From: Anaerolineales bacterium
GTDB taxonomy: Bacteria > Chloroflexota > Anaerolineae > JAAEKA01
NCBI GenBank assembly: GCA_020634615.1
Contig: JACKBI010000019.1
Span: forward strand, 1 to 64,000
DNA length: 64,000 nt
Direction: 5' to 3'
Every line of letters starts with the position of its first letter. The first letter of the stretch is position 1. The notes below the pieces were generated by a model that was not told the origin of the DNA, searched no databases, and saw nothing but the letters and a program-made list of their open reading frames with translations. The position numbers and the translations under genes are program-made. Shown in pieces: positions 43,901 through 51,814 of the stretch.

Positions 43901-44853
43901 TGCGTCAGCTTGGACAACTCCTGGCCGTAGATGTCGATCATCGGCTTCAGCGCCCGATCCCGCCAGACGACCGACGCGCCAAACGCCTGTTGCAAGTTGA
44001 CCGGATTGCCGTCACTGTCGATGCAGCGCTGCTGATCCCGCGCGCCCTGCCACTGGAAACCGGCATAGACACAGCGGTACATGTCCAAATCCATCCATCC
44101 CAGCGGCGCACCCGGCGGGTAGTTGTCGTAGTTGCGAGCCGGTTTTGGCTCGCCATCATGACCGAGATCAACCTCCAGCGAGTCGATGGAGTCGCGCAGA
44201 GGGAGCGGCAGCGCGGTCAATTCCAAGCGAAATTGCTGCAAGGCAGCCCGCAGTTGCGTCTGCACGGCCGGATTGGTGAAGTTGAGATGATAGGTGGCAC
44301 TGCTTCCCTCGCCGTTCACCAGCGGCTGGTAGATCGAGCCTGGACGCAGCATCCATGACGGCGAGCCGTCGCTGGCCGCTGTGCAGGAGCCGCCGCTGGA
44401 CGGCCCGGTACCACGGTCAGTCTTAGGCGCGAAACCGATGACCGAACGCAGCCCCAATCTCTGATTGAGACGCACCCAGTTGGAGACTTTACTGAAGTCG
44501 TAGACGCCCTCGGCCGGCATGACTTCACACCAGAAGAAGCGGTTGTGCATCCCGACCGCTGCGCCAGACGCGGCGCAGGCATCACGGCATGCGTCACTGC
44601 CGCAACTGTTGCAGTAGAAACCGGGAGTGATGTCACCGCCCGCAGCCGGCCCGCCAGGCGGTTCCATCCCGGCTACTGTGAACTTGATCTCTTCAGGGGG
44701 AACACCGGCCGGAGGTGAAGCCGGTGGATACAACCGCATCAGGACGAACCAGAGGAGCACCAGCAACAGAATCAACGAGAGAGGAAGCAACACTGGCAGG
44801 GAGCGTCGCAGCCAGCTTTCGCGATATTCGGACGGGTCAGGCGTGTTCGTCAT
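40993..44853 (-). CDS. giant glycosidase-like protein: barrel, DNRLRE, Thr-Pro linker, YVTN-type propeller
   Basis: 1286 residues. N-terminal membrane segment (SLPVLLPLSLILLLVLLWF). A barrel-like domain (FFWCEVMPAEGVYDFSKV, SLEVDLGHDGEPKPARN) is followed by a sugar-binding-type beta-domain, a DNRLRE domain (SSRVSIRPFDVWAGVMRFDL, DEVGVWESFDITAAVREWA), a linker of about 90 residues with TRTPTRTPTATATS units, and a C-terminal seven-blade-like propeller of YVTN type (GNLPWGVGGANERVYVANFA, DNTVSVISTVSG). It shares the barrel-DNRLRE block with the protein at 36909 but ends in a propeller, not a dockerin. A TTGCCC/TATAAT promoter (45000-44995 and 44977-44972) lies upstream, inside a possible small gene. 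Confidence 0.88.
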   Translation of the reverse strand: MTNTPDPSEYRESWLRRSLPVLLPLSLILLLVLLWFVLMRLYPPASPPAGVPPEEIKFTVAGMEPPGGPAAGGDITPGFYCNSCGSDACRDACAASGAAVGMHNRFFWCEVMPAEGVYDFSKVSNWVRLNQRLGLRSVIGFAPKTDRGTGPSSGGSCTAASDGSPSWMLRPGSIYQPLVNGEGSSATYHLNFTNPAVQTQLRAALQQFRLELTALPLPLRDSIDSLEVDLGHDGEPKPARNYDNYPPGAPLGWMDLDMYRCVYAGFQWQGARDQQRCIDSDGNPVNLQQAFGASVVWRDRALKPMIDIYGQELSKLTQGQARGLPMYAVVSHQLLSPSDERVAACQGCNGLNYVDYAFVQYAMGIKTSGVTPDLADGQGADPQGSEYRNWANIFKLDWPQRLVTGEHGALNTTSGHCCDDPKELYWAVLNGLDKHLQQLHFPVADIAQNDPGAVEARQVMARYAGKVLENTPDIWIVFRDTEGTYYPDGDNGSSSGNPPGDPPCCRNLPNYEWFVYQRNPQRGQVVRNGLPDSYKSLSARSDGSGALKLDLEDTWAGAGQRPIAAGGCAVYTVDVEYQDSGSDRFGLRYADFAGNVVERSVSKSNTGQWRSVRLTLNDAYFNGGLSSDGDLELFSPDGQPDVFHRLAVALGGTCNISATATPTALVSRTPTRTATPSPTPSPIRTATPVPQSVTLQPGVGGYAGVDDATLSSWNGGDETLGSSSRVSIRPFDVWAGVMRFDLTGAVPDGALIQSATLDLNVVSRSNATNWANVGLFTVLRPWDEGRVSWNRASSAVPWTLPGANGIGSDRTDLLLDEQRLDEVGVWESFDITAAVREWASGARANNGLILKGGDGSGNVSYDFASSEYFDTALRPRLTIRFQTMTATPTATSTRTPTRTPTRTPTATATSTATRTATPSPTATATRTATPTATSTSTPTPRPPNTATPTATATPIPSNTPSPTATATPTSPLTCLPILQTTIALGDAPKGMAAGPEFVYAAVFNTPRLAVVDASDNTLLTMQPVGAGGVNGVAVVGDRVYTSNRNAATVSVNQAGSGQFIRTIPVGNLPWGVGGANERVYVANFADNTVSVISTVSGSVIQTTPVSEMPAFVVASANRAYVSHISGRLTVLTRDGGVLASVNLAPAGQLWGMALNADGSLLYAADRPGNRILLLNTATNQQAGVIALPGPPSALAFNPGTGHLFAVDATSNSLYVVDTRDSNRYLGAVQVGRQDVNEGGQGIAVTQNKVFVANWLDQSLSVLDDAVCRAVTTPQPPPTKTPTPLPR
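41945..42200 (-). repeat. tandem Thr-Pro coding repeats in the linker of the gene at 40993
   Basis: Low-complexity DNA built from ACN-CCN and CGN-ACN units, giving TPTRTPTATATS-like peptide. Such runs can expand or contract by slippage. Similar linkers are coded at 19500-19730 and 32040-32330. Confidence 0.6.
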
Positions 44854-44895
44854 GAGTCTGGTTTCCTTGGATGATGGTAATGTGATGCGCCCAGA

Positions 44896-45021
44896 TCAAC
44901 GACTGCGCCAGTGCGGAGAGACCAGCACCGGCCTGGAGACAGGATGGATGGTTGAATATGCCAGCATGGCAATTATACCGCAAACGATGATCGCGGGCAA
45001 CAGATTTTTCACAAACAGCAC
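44896..45021 (-). CDS. possible small membrane protein, 41 residues
   Basis: From GTG 45021, with AAGGAGG just upstream (45033-45027), to TGA 44896. The product starts MLFVKNLLPAIIVCG and continues hydrophobic to AMLAYSTIHPVSRP, so one membrane helix is predicted. It ends 42 bases before the giant gene at 44853 and reads on the same strand. Against it: the promoter of that gene may lie inside it, and I know no homologue. Confidence 0.4.
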   Translation of the reverse strand: MLFVKNLLPAIIVCGIIAMLAYSTIHPVSRPVLVSPHWRSR

Positions 45022-45201
45022 ACCACCTCCTTATTTAACGGCATCACTGCCAGTTTCCCGGCATCAAGGGCAATCCGTTACTGCATGTCGGGGTTTCAGA
45101 CGAGACTGCTTGGATCATCTGCATGCTGCCAACCCACAGCGCACGCCAGTTTGCCCGCACCGTAGGTTGGCGGTACCATAGAGGCAGGCCAGTTCGTAAC
45201 A

Positions 45202-45237
45202 GGCGCTTGAGCGCCATTCCGAAGCGCTGAAGCGCTT
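45202..45237. repeat. two adjacent mini-hairpins
   Basis: GGCGCTTGAGCGCC (45202-45215) and AAGCGCTGAAGCGCTT (45222-45237), both centred on GCGCT. They lie upstream of the carboxypeptidase gene. The rest of 45034-45282 shows nothing I can name. Confidence 0.4.
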
Positions 45238-45282
45238 ACTGCAAACCAGTTTGACCCGTCATAAGGATCCCGGAAGGACACT

Positions 45283-46797
45283 GTGAACACAAAACTGCAA
45301 GAACTCAAGTCCCGGCTGCGCGAAGCCTCCGATCTGAACTCGGCCGCTTCGGTGCTTTACTGGGACCAGACCACCTATATGCCGTCCGGCGGCGCCGCCG
45401 CGCGCGGCCGCCAAATGGCAGCGCTGCAGATGCTTGCGCAGGAAAAAGCTACCGACCCGGCCATCGGCCGGTTGCTGGACGATCTGCAACCCTACGAAGA
45501 GAGCCTGCCATACGAAGATGACGACGCCAGCCTCCTGCGCGTCGCCCGGCGCGATTATGAACGGCAGACGCGGCTGCCGGCTGATTTCGTGGGCGAGATG
45601 GCGGAGCACTCGATCGAGTCCTACCAGACGTGGATCAAGGCGCGGCCAGCCAACGACTTTGCCGCGGTTGCGCCGATGCTGGAGAAGACGCTGGACCTCA
45701 GCCGGCGCTACGCCGATTATTTCCCCGGCTACGACCATATCGCCGATCCGCTGATCGACGAGTCAGATCCCGGCATGACGGTGGCCACGCTGCGGCCGCT
45801 TTTCAAGGAGCTGCGCGCACAGTTGGTGCCGCTGGTGGATGCCATCGCGGCACAGCCGGTGCCTGACGACTCCTTCATCTACCGTGACTTTATGGAGCAG
45901 CAGCAGTGGGATTTCGGCGTGGATATTGTCCGCCGCTACGGCTACGACTTCGAACGCGGCCGGCAGGACAAGACACATCATCCCTACATGATCCGCTTTT
46001 CGGCTGGCGATGTGCGCATCACCACCCGCTTCAGCAAAAACAACCTGATCGATGGGTTGTTCTCGACGCTGCACGAGGCCGGGCACGCCATGTACGAGCA
46101 GGGCGTGGCGCTGGATTACGACGCGACCCCGCTGGGACATGGCGCATCTTCCGGCGTCCACGAGAGCCAGTCACGCCTCTGGGAAAACGTGGTGGGACGC
46201 AGCCGGCCGTTCTGGAGCTACTTCTACCCCAGGCTGCAAGCGGTGTTCCCGGCGCAGTTGAACGACGTGAGCGAGGATGCGTTCTACCGGGCCATCAACC
46301 TGGTGCGGCCAAGCCTGATTCGTGTCGATGCCGATGAAGTGACCTACAACCTGCACGTCATCATTCGCTTCGAATTGGAGTTGGCGCTGCTGGAAGGCAC
46401 GCTGGCAATCAAGGATCTGCCCGATGCCTGGCAGGCCAGTTACCAGGAAAGCCTTGGCATCCAGGCGCCTGACAACCGCGATGGCGTGCTGCAGGACGTC
46501 CACTGGTATTCCGGACCCATCGGAGGCGTGTTCCAGGGCTACACACTGGGCAATATCATGGGCGCGGCTTTCTGGCAGGCGGCTACGCAGGCCAATCCTG
46601 ACGTCACGAACGACATCGCGCAGGGCGAATTCGCAACCTTGCACAGCTGGCTGGCTGACAACATCTACCGCCACGGGCGCAAGTTCACCGCCGACGAGTT
46701 GATCGAACGCGTCACCGGCGGCGCGTTGAGCATCGATCCGTACGTCGCCTATCTGCGCGGCAAGTTTGGCGAGATGTACGGGATCGACAGGACATAG
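45283..46797 (+). CDS. M32 family metallocarboxypeptidase (Taq type)
   Basis: 504 residues. The zinc site is HEAGH at 264-268 in LHEAGHAMYEQG, with the third ligand Glu in GVHESQSRLWEN. The family's DQTTYMP, HPYMIRFS and RITTRF motifs and the late YIRF-like IRFELELALLEG are present. It removes C-terminal residues from peptides in the cytoplasm. The start is GTG 45283 with GGAAGGA upstream. It stands alone in its transcript. Confidence 0.93.
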   Translation: MNTKLQELKSRLREASDLNSAASVLYWDQTTYMPSGGAAARGRQMAALQMLAQEKATDPAIGRLLDDLQPYEESLPYEDDDASLLRVARRDYERQTRLPADFVGEMAEHSIESYQTWIKARPANDFAAVAPMLEKTLDLSRRYADYFPGYDHIADPLIDESDPGMTVATLRPLFKELRAQLVPLVDAIAAQPVPDDSFIYRDFMEQQQWDFGVDIVRRYGYDFERGRQDKTHHPYMIRFSAGDVRITTRFSKNNLIDGLFSTLHEAGHAMYEQGVALDYDATPLGHGASSGVHESQSRLWENVVGRSRPFWSYFYPRLQAVFPAQLNDVSEDAFYRAINLVRPSLIRVDADEVTYNLHVIIRFELELALLEGTLAIKDLPDAWQASYQESLGIQAPDNRDGVLQDVHWYSGPIGGVFQGYTLGNIMGAAFWQAATQANPDVTNDIAQGEFATLHSWLADNIYRHGRKFTADELIERVTGGALSIDPYVAYLRGKFGEMYGIDRT

Positions 46798-46804
46798 CTG
46801 GAAG

Positions 46805-46838
46805 AGAAGTTCGACTTTGCGGAAAAAGTCGAACTTCT
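46805..46838. repeat. dispersed palindrome, copy 1
   Basis: 14-bp perfect stem (46805-46818 with 46825-46838) built on AGAAGTTCGACTTT, just after the carboxypeptidase gene. Related copies are at 54593-54622 and 56939-56980. Confidence 0.65.
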
Positions 46839-46875
46839 TGGAGTCGAGCTTCTGGCAGGCACGCAGGTCGTTGTT

Positions 46876-46905
46876 TTGCCAGCGCGGCCCGGAAGCGTGT
46901 AGAAT
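46876..46905 (+). promoter_or_regulatory. promoter for the cyclophilin gene
   Basis: TTGCCA (46876-46881), 18-base spacer, TAGAAT (46900-46905). A start near 46912 leaves a short leader with AAGGAG. Confidence 0.6.
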
Positions 46906-46937
46906 GGTGCAAATCAGATAAGGAGAATCGAACCAAG

Positions 46938-47414
46938 ATGGAATGGAAAAATCCCCCGGCAATGGCCATTGATCCGAAAAAGAACTACGCGGCCACCATT
47001 GAAACCAATCGCGGCACAATCGAGATCGAGTTCTTTGCTCTCGACGCCCCGATCACCGTCAACAACTTCGTGTTTCTCGCTAACCAGCGGTTCTACGACG
47101 GCGTGACCTTTCACCGCGTGATCCCTGACTTCGTCATTCAGGGCGGCGATCCGACCGGCACCGGTCGCGGCGGCCCTGGCTACAAGTTCGCGGATGAGCT
47201 GCGCGGCAATCCGCACCGCCATGGAACCGGCACGCTGTCCATGGCCAATGCGGGGCCGAACACCAACGGCAGCCAGTTTTTCATCACGCATTCGCCGCAG
47301 CCGCACCTGGACGGACGCCACACGGTTTTCGGCAAGGTCACCAGCGGCATGGATGTGGTCAACGCCATCCAGCCCGGCGACGTGATGACCGCGGTGACGA
47401 TCACGGAGAGCTAG
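46938..47414 (+). CDS. cyclophilin-type peptidyl-prolyl isomerase
   Basis: 158 residues. All core segments of bacterial cyclophilins are visible: FHRVIPDFVIQGGDPTGTG with the catalytic Arg and the Phe and Gln, then MANAGPNTNGSQFFIT and LDGRHTVFGKVTSGMDVV. No signal peptide, so it acts in the cytoplasm on X-Pro bonds. It has its own promoter and is followed by long palindromes. Confidence 0.95.
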   Translation: MEWKNPPAMAIDPKKNYAATIETNRGTIEIEFFALDAPITVNNFVFLANQRFYDGVTFHRVIPDFVIQGGDPTGTGRGGPGYKFADELRGNPHRHGTGTLSMANAGPNTNGSQFFITHSPQPHLDGRHTVFGKVTSGMDVVNAIQPGDVMTAVTITES

Positions 47415-47445
47415 ACTTGTCATTCCCGTCGAGGCTTAGTCCCTG

Positions 47446-47528
47446 CTCTGGCCGGTCTCCTGACCGAGCCAACCGCGGACACCGGCAAAGACGTACGGGC
47501 TGACCCGGTCGGGAGACCGGCCAGAGCG
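47446..47528. repeat. 22-bp inverted repeat with 39-base loop
   Basis: Arms 47446-47467 and 47507-47528 match at 21 of 22 positions (GCTCTGGCCGGTCTC core). The right arm touches the 50-base palindrome that starts at 47528. Confidence 0.65.
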
Positions 47529-47577
47529 ATGAATCAAACAGGCCAGCGGCAATTGCCGCTGGCCTGTTTGATTCATC
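47528..47577. terminator. 50-base perfect palindrome between convergent genes
   Basis: 25-base arms centred between 47552 and 47553 (core GCCAGCGGCAATTGCCGCTG). It probably acts as terminator for the cyclophilin gene and the minus gene ending at 47646, though no clear T-tract follows. Confidence 0.6.
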
Positions 47578-47645
47578 ATGCGACACAAAGTCAACGCATC
47601 AAGACAATATGAGACACGGGCACGACCCGCGCTTGCACAGCCCGG

Positions 47646-48158
47646 TCAGCCGATGGCCTGCTGTATCAGCTTCAACGCCGCCTCACCGGGATCTGGCCCC
47701 TGGTAACTGCCAACGACCATGCCGGCGCCGTCGAGCACGACCAGCGCCGCGACCTTATCGGCGTTCTTGACGCGGAAAGCCTTGTGAAGCGTGCCATCCC
47801 AGTCGGGCAGCAAAAAGACATAATCGGCCGGGTCATAGCCTTGCGGCATCTGGTTGGCGGCCTGATTGTAGGCCTGTTCCAGCATGGGTTTGACGGCGCG
47901 CTGCAGCAGCCGTGGCACGATGGTCAGATCGAGGACGCTGGCCAACGTGACCTCAGTAGCGCTGGGGTAGACGGGGCGTACAGCGGTGTTAATGTCCACC
48001 GCGGCCTGATAGTTGTCGCGGCCATGGAAGAGCAGCCCAAGCACCGTGCCCTGACAGTCGCTGTGACTAACCCGGCGTCCAGACTTGACGGCTGTCAGAG
48101 TGAACTCAGGGGCGGGCTGGCCGCCTGGAAAGAACGAATAGGTGGAAGAATCGGTCAT
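47646..48158 (-). CDS. redoxin/AhpC-TSA-like domain protein without CxxC
   Basis: 170 residues. The opening GGQPAPEFTLTAVKSGRRVS and GTVLGLLFHGRDN follow the peroxiredoxin/redoxin pattern, and VAALVVLDGAGMVVGSYQGP fits the later strand pair. The usual peroxidatic Cys after the first strand is absent; only Cys35 (HSDCQG) is seen. It may be a structural or degenerate relative. It lies 30 bases upstream-facing from the dehydrogenase gene on the same strand and may be co-transcribed with it. Confidence 0.7.
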   Translation of the reverse strand: MTDSSTYSFFPGGQPAPEFTLTAVKSGRRVSHSDCQGTVLGLLFHGRDNYQAAVDINTAVRPVYPSATEVTLASVLDLTIVPRLLQRAVKPMLEQAYNQAANQMPQGYDPADYVFLLPDWDGTLHKAFRVKNADKVAALVVLDGAGMVVGSYQGPDPGEAALKLIQQAIG

Positions 48159-48188
48159 GAAACGCTCGTTAAATGTCAGATGATTGAA

Positions 48189-49079
48189 CTAACCGGCGAC
48201 TTCAAAGCCGGCCAGGGCTTCCAGCGCCTTGATCAAGGCATGGTTGCCATCGCCGCCAAGCCCGCGGGCTTCCAGAGTGCGGTAGAGTTGGAAAACCAGC
48301 GCAGTGCCAGGTACCGGTGTTCCGACCGCGTCGGCGGCCTCCAGCACCAGACGCAGGTCTTTTTGTTGCAGGTCAATAGTGAAACCGGGCCGCCAGTCAC
48401 GCGCCAGTATCTGTGGGCCGCGGTTGCTGAGCATCCAACTGCCGGCCGCGCCGCCGCTGACCGCTTCCAGCGCCTTTTCCAGATCGACACCGCCAGCTTG
48501 CGCTAACATCAATCCTTCAGCCATGGCCAGGCAGTTGCCAACTACAATCACCTGATTGACGAGTTTGACGGTCTGGCCGGCGCCGGTGGAGCCGACATGG
48601 GTGATACGCTGGCCCATGGTCTGAAGCACAGGCATTGCCCGCTCCAGCGCCTCAACGGCTCCGCCTACCATGATGCTGAGCGTGCCGCGCGCTGCGCCTT
48701 CACTGCCGCCGCTGACAGGCGCGTCCAGCATGGCCACGCCGCGCGCTGACAGCGCCGCGGCGATCTCTTGCGTCACGGCAGGGCTAATGGTGCTCATGTC
48801 GATCACCAGGCTGCCGGACTGCGCGCCACGCAGGACACCGTCCTCGCCCAGAATCACTGCCTGCACGTCAGGCGTGTCGCTGACGCAGGTAATGACGATG
48901 TCGCTGGCCGCTGCCAATGCGGCCGGTGTTGCAGCAACCGCCGCGCCGGCGGCTGCCAGCGCCTCGGTTCGCTCTGGGGTGCGATTCCACACGGTCAAGG
49001 GAAAACCTGCCTTCAGGATGTTGGCGGCCATGCCGCGGCCCATGATTCCCAGGCCGATGAAACCGATACGTTCTGTCAC
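48189..49079 (-). CDS. beta-hydroxyacid dehydrogenase (3-hydroxyisobutyrate/tartronate semialdehyde reductase type)
   Basis: 296 residues. The N-terminal Rossmann domain has GFIGLGIMGRGMAANIL for NAD(P), followed by VIDMSTISP, the substrate motif DAPVSGGSEGAARGTLSIM and the catalytic Lys in GAGQTVKLVNQ. These enzymes oxidise or reduce small 3-hydroxy acids. The exact substrate among 3-hydroxyisobutyrate, tartronate semialdehyde or succinic semialdehyde relatives cannot be set. A promoter lies at 49224-49253. Confidence 0.92.
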   Translation of the reverse strand: MTERIGFIGLGIMGRGMAANILKAGFPLTVWNRTPERTEALAAAGAAVAATPAALAAASDIVITCVSDTPDVQAVILGEDGVLRGAQSGSLVIDMSTISPAVTQEIAAALSARGVAMLDAPVSGGSEGAARGTLSIMVGGAVEALERAMPVLQTMGQRITHVGSTGAGQTVKLVNQVIVVGNCLAMAEGLMLAQAGGVDLEKALEAVSGGAAGSWMLSNRGPQILARDWRPGFTIDLQQKDLRLVLEAADAVGTPVPGTALVFQLYRTLEARGLGGDGNHALIKALEALAGFEVAG

Positions 49080-49223
49080 AAGCTAACCTCCTTATGTGCG
49101 GACCAAGATTTGCTGCATATCAACGAAACAATGATGGCTGCGATGTGACGCAGCGGGTGCTGCTGGATTTCCAGTTGCGAGTTTGGACGAGCTACCCTGC
49201 AAGAGGTACGCACGCGAGTTGGC

Positions 49224-49253
49224 ATTGTAAACGAGACAGCGAGCGGCTGTCAA
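49224..49253 (-). promoter_or_regulatory. promoter for the dehydrogenase gene
   Basis: Minus strand TTGACA (49253-49248), 18-base spacer, TACAAT (49229-49224). The leader is about 138 bases. On the plus strand a TTGCGG/TACAAT pair (49290-49295, 49313-49318) could serve the kinase at 49368. Confidence 0.65.
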
Positions 49254-49367
49254 TACGATGACCTGAGAGGCGACTCGATTGTACCGGGCTTGCGGAAGCC
49301 TGCTGATTGCCTTACAATTACATTGCAAGCTTTGACGCTCCGCTGCCCGGTTGCAAAGGTCGATCAA

Positions 49368-50807
49368 ATGACGCTTTCCAGTACGATCCTGATTGTTGAT
49401 GACACGCCGGCAATTCACACTATGATCTCGGCGCTGTTGCGGGATGAACCGTACCAGCTTGAGCATGCCTATTCGGGTGAGGAAGCACTGGTCAAGGCGC
49501 AGGATCTTGCACCTGATCTGATTCTTTTGGACATCATGATGCCGGATATCGACGGGTTCGAGGTGTGCCGGCGTTTGCGCGGCGCGTCGGGTGTTGCGGA
49601 GGTGCCGATTATCATGCTGACAGCGCTGTCTGACCGTGCCTCCCGACTGCAGGGACTGGCCGCTGGCGCCGATGATTTTGTTTCCAAACCTTTCGATCAG
49701 ACCGAACTGCGCATCCGCATCAAGACTATCACCCGGCTGGATCGTTATCGGCGGCTGCTGGCAGAACGGGCGCGCTTTGACAGGCTGGTGGAATTGGCGC
49801 CGGATGGTGTGTTGATTGTCGCTGGCGATGGCAGGATTCGGCTGGCAAATCCTGCTATCGTGCGTCTGCTGGGTCTGGAAGACGAACAGACAGCGCTTGG
49901 CCGGCGCTTTGTTGATTTCGTCTCCAATAGCCAGCGCGACCGCTGGCTGAGTTTCTTCGCACGCGCCGAACAAGCAGTCGGCGACAGCGACATCGTTGAG
50001 TCGCTGCTTCAACGAGCGAATGGCGAGCAGTCACCGGTCGAGATCACTGCCGGTGCATTCGAATGGGACGGCAAAAGTGTTGTTCAGATGTTGGTACGCG
50101 ACATCACCGGTCGCAAGCTGACCGAGGAAGCCCTGCAGAAACGCAACCTTGAACTGAGACGACTGGCGGCCCGGCTGGCTGAAGCACAAGAGTTGGAACG
50201 CCAAAACCTGGCGCGCGAGTTGCACGATCTGGTTGGTCAGAATTTGACTGCCATCAATCTGAACCTCAATATTATTGACCAGTCGCTGTACAAAGATTTT
50301 CCTTCGGCGGTTCGCAACCGGCTAAGCGATTCGCTGCAGCTGATCGAGGAAACCACCCGACAGGTGCGCACCGTCATGTCAGAGCTGCGGCCGCCGATGC
50401 TGGATGATTTCGGGTTGCTGCCAACCCTGCGTTGGCAACTGGAGCAATTTTCCGACCGCACCGGCATTGCCATCAGACTTGAGGGCGACGAACCGACTCC
50501 CAGACTACCGCGCAACGTCGAATTGACTCAATACCGCATTTGCCAGGAGGCATTGACCAACGCCGCGAAACATTCCAACGCCAGCGAAGTGTCGGTCGCT
50601 TTGTCCACCACCGACCAGGTGTCACACCTGACTGTCGAAGACAATGGTCGCGGCTTCGACCCGCAAGAGCAAACAAACGCCGCCAACGATGGTCACTGGG
50701 GACTGTTAACGATGCAGGACCGTGCCCGATCTGTGGGCGGTGTCGTCACCGTGGTATCAGCGCCCGGACTGGGTACGCGCATCGTGTCAGAGGTTCCATT
50801 AGGGTAG
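49368..50807 (+). CDS. hybrid sensor: receiver-PAS-histidine kinase (NarX/HisKA_3 type)
   Basis: 479 residues from ATG 49368. A receiver domain at the N-terminus has Asp11-Asp12 and phospho-acceptor Asp55 (LILLDIMMPDIDGF). A PAS domain lies at about 135-250. The HisKA_3 box holds His286 in LARELHDLVGQ. The ATPase shows QEALTNAAKHSNA, DNGRGFDP and GHWGLLTMQDRARS. No membrane helix, so it senses an internal cue or is phosphorylated by another kinase. The partner is probably the NarL-type regulator at 51024. Confidence 0.92.
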   Translation: MTLSSTILIVDDTPAIHTMISALLRDEPYQLEHAYSGEEALVKAQDLAPDLILLDIMMPDIDGFEVCRRLRGASGVAEVPIIMLTALSDRASRLQGLAAGADDFVSKPFDQTELRIRIKTITRLDRYRRLLAERARFDRLVELAPDGVLIVAGDGRIRLANPAIVRLLGLEDEQTALGRRFVDFVSNSQRDRWLSFFARAEQAVGDSDIVESLLQRANGEQSPVEITAGAFEWDGKSVVQMLVRDITGRKLTEEALQKRNLELRRLAARLAEAQELERQNLARELHDLVGQNLTAINLNLNIIDQSLYKDFPSAVRNRLSDSLQLIEETTRQVRTVMSELRPPMLDDFGLLPTLRWQLEQFSDRTGIAIRLEGDEPTPRLPRNVELTQYRICQEALTNAAKHSNASEVSVALSTTDQVSHLTVEDNGRGFDPQEQTNAANDGHWGLLTMQDRARSVGGVVTVVSAPGLGTRIVSEVPLG

Positions 50808-50884
50808 CACAACAACCAGAGCCAGAATAAAACAGTTGGGATTCCGGCATGGCGTTCCCGGTCAATTCAGGGTCAAGATTTCGA

Positions 50885-50912
50885 ATTGACAAGCCGTTTC
50901 ACGCTGATATCA
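50885..50912 (+). promoter_or_regulatory. promoter for the NarL-type regulator
   Basis: TTGACA (50885-50890), 16-base spacer, TATCAT (50907-50912), leading into a leader of about 105 bases. Confidence 0.55.
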
Positions 50913-51023
50913 TGGATAGGTGTTCCACAACTGTGAGTGCTTTGGAAACGCGACTTGAATGCCATACCTGCGACTCTACGGAGCCATTTCAATTGTGGCT
51001 GGCAGGAGTGCCAGGGAGGACTG

Positions 51024-51671
51024 ATGATCAAAGTATTTTTGGCCGATGACCATGCAGTGGTGCGTGAAGGGCTGCGCTATTTGCTCGAAGCACAAGAGGA
51101 TATCACAGTGGTGGGCGATGTCGGTACCGGTCGTCAAGCCGTGACCGAGGTGAAGCGACTTGCCCCCGACGTGGTTGTGATGGACGTGTCGATGCCTGAT
51201 ATGAACGGCATCGAGGCGACCGGACGCATCCTGGAGATCCTTCCGCAAACGCGCGTCTTGATCCTGTCCATGCAAAGCTCCGCGGAGCATGTCTATCGCG
51301 CGTTGCAGGCCGGCGCGCATGGCTACCTGCTGAAGGAGTCAGCCGGCAAGGTTCTGGTCGAGGCGGTGCGCTCGGTGCACTCAGGTGGTCGCTACCTCAG
51401 CCCTGGAATCACCGAGACCCTGGTGAACGACTATCTGCATCAGCGAGCGCTGACCGTTGAGGCCAGTCCGCTGGAACGTCTGAGCCGGCGCGAGCGCGAG
51501 GTGCTGCAACTGGTGGTCGAGGGGCGGTCCAGCGCCGAAGTCGCCGAGATGTTGTCCCTGTCACCCAAGACGGTGGATACTTACCGCAGCCGGCTGATGC
51601 AGAAGCTGGAAATCAGCGATATGCCCACCCTTGTCAAGTTCGCGATTCAACACGGATTGACCTCCCTCTAG
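51024..51671 (+). CDS. NarL/FixJ-family response regulator
   Basis: 215 residues from ATG 51024 with AGGGAGGA upstream. The receiver is complete (Asp8-Asp9, Asp54 in VVVMDVSMPDMNG, Lys in YLLKESAGK). The LuxR-type helix-turn-helix is LSRREREVLQLVVEGRSSAEVAEML, read as LSRREREVLQLVVEG and SSAEVAEML, with SPKTVDTYRSRLMQKL. It is the likely partner of the kinase at 49368 and is the intact counterpart of the degenerate regulators at 51815 and 54825. Confidence 0.94.
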   Translation: MIKVFLADDHAVVREGLRYLLEAQEDITVVGDVGTGRQAVTEVKRLAPDVVVMDVSMPDMNGIEATGRILEILPQTRVLILSMQSSAEHVYRALQAGAHGYLLKESAGKVLVEAVRSVHSGGRYLSPGITETLVNDYLHQRALTVEASPLERLSRREREVLQLVVEGRSSAEVAEMLSLSPKTVDTYRSRLMQKLEISDMPTLVKFAIQHGLTSL

Positions 51672-51739
51672 CCTCCATCTCCAATAACTACAGAGTATGT
51701 TCTCGTGATTCCCTGACGGGACTTGTTGCCATGTCCTGA

Positions 51740-51768
51740 CAGACAGGGGGAAATGCACCTGCTATACT
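51740..51768 (+). promoter_or_regulatory. promoter with CAGACA -35 before the first degenerate regulator
   Basis: CAGACA (51740-51745), 17-base spacer, TATACT (51763-51768). The -35 lies in CCTGACAGACAG; CTGACAGACTG occurs in the same place before the gene at 52707. Confidence 0.45.
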
Positions 51769-51814
51769 GGGAAACGGATGGGCGTCCTGTATCCGTCGAT
51801 TCATATTTCCCAAC

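Noticed and set aside
49092..50012. 306-residue minus frame opposite the hybrid kinase
   Set aside because: It is antisense to a clear receiver-PAS-kinase gene and has no recognisable domain.
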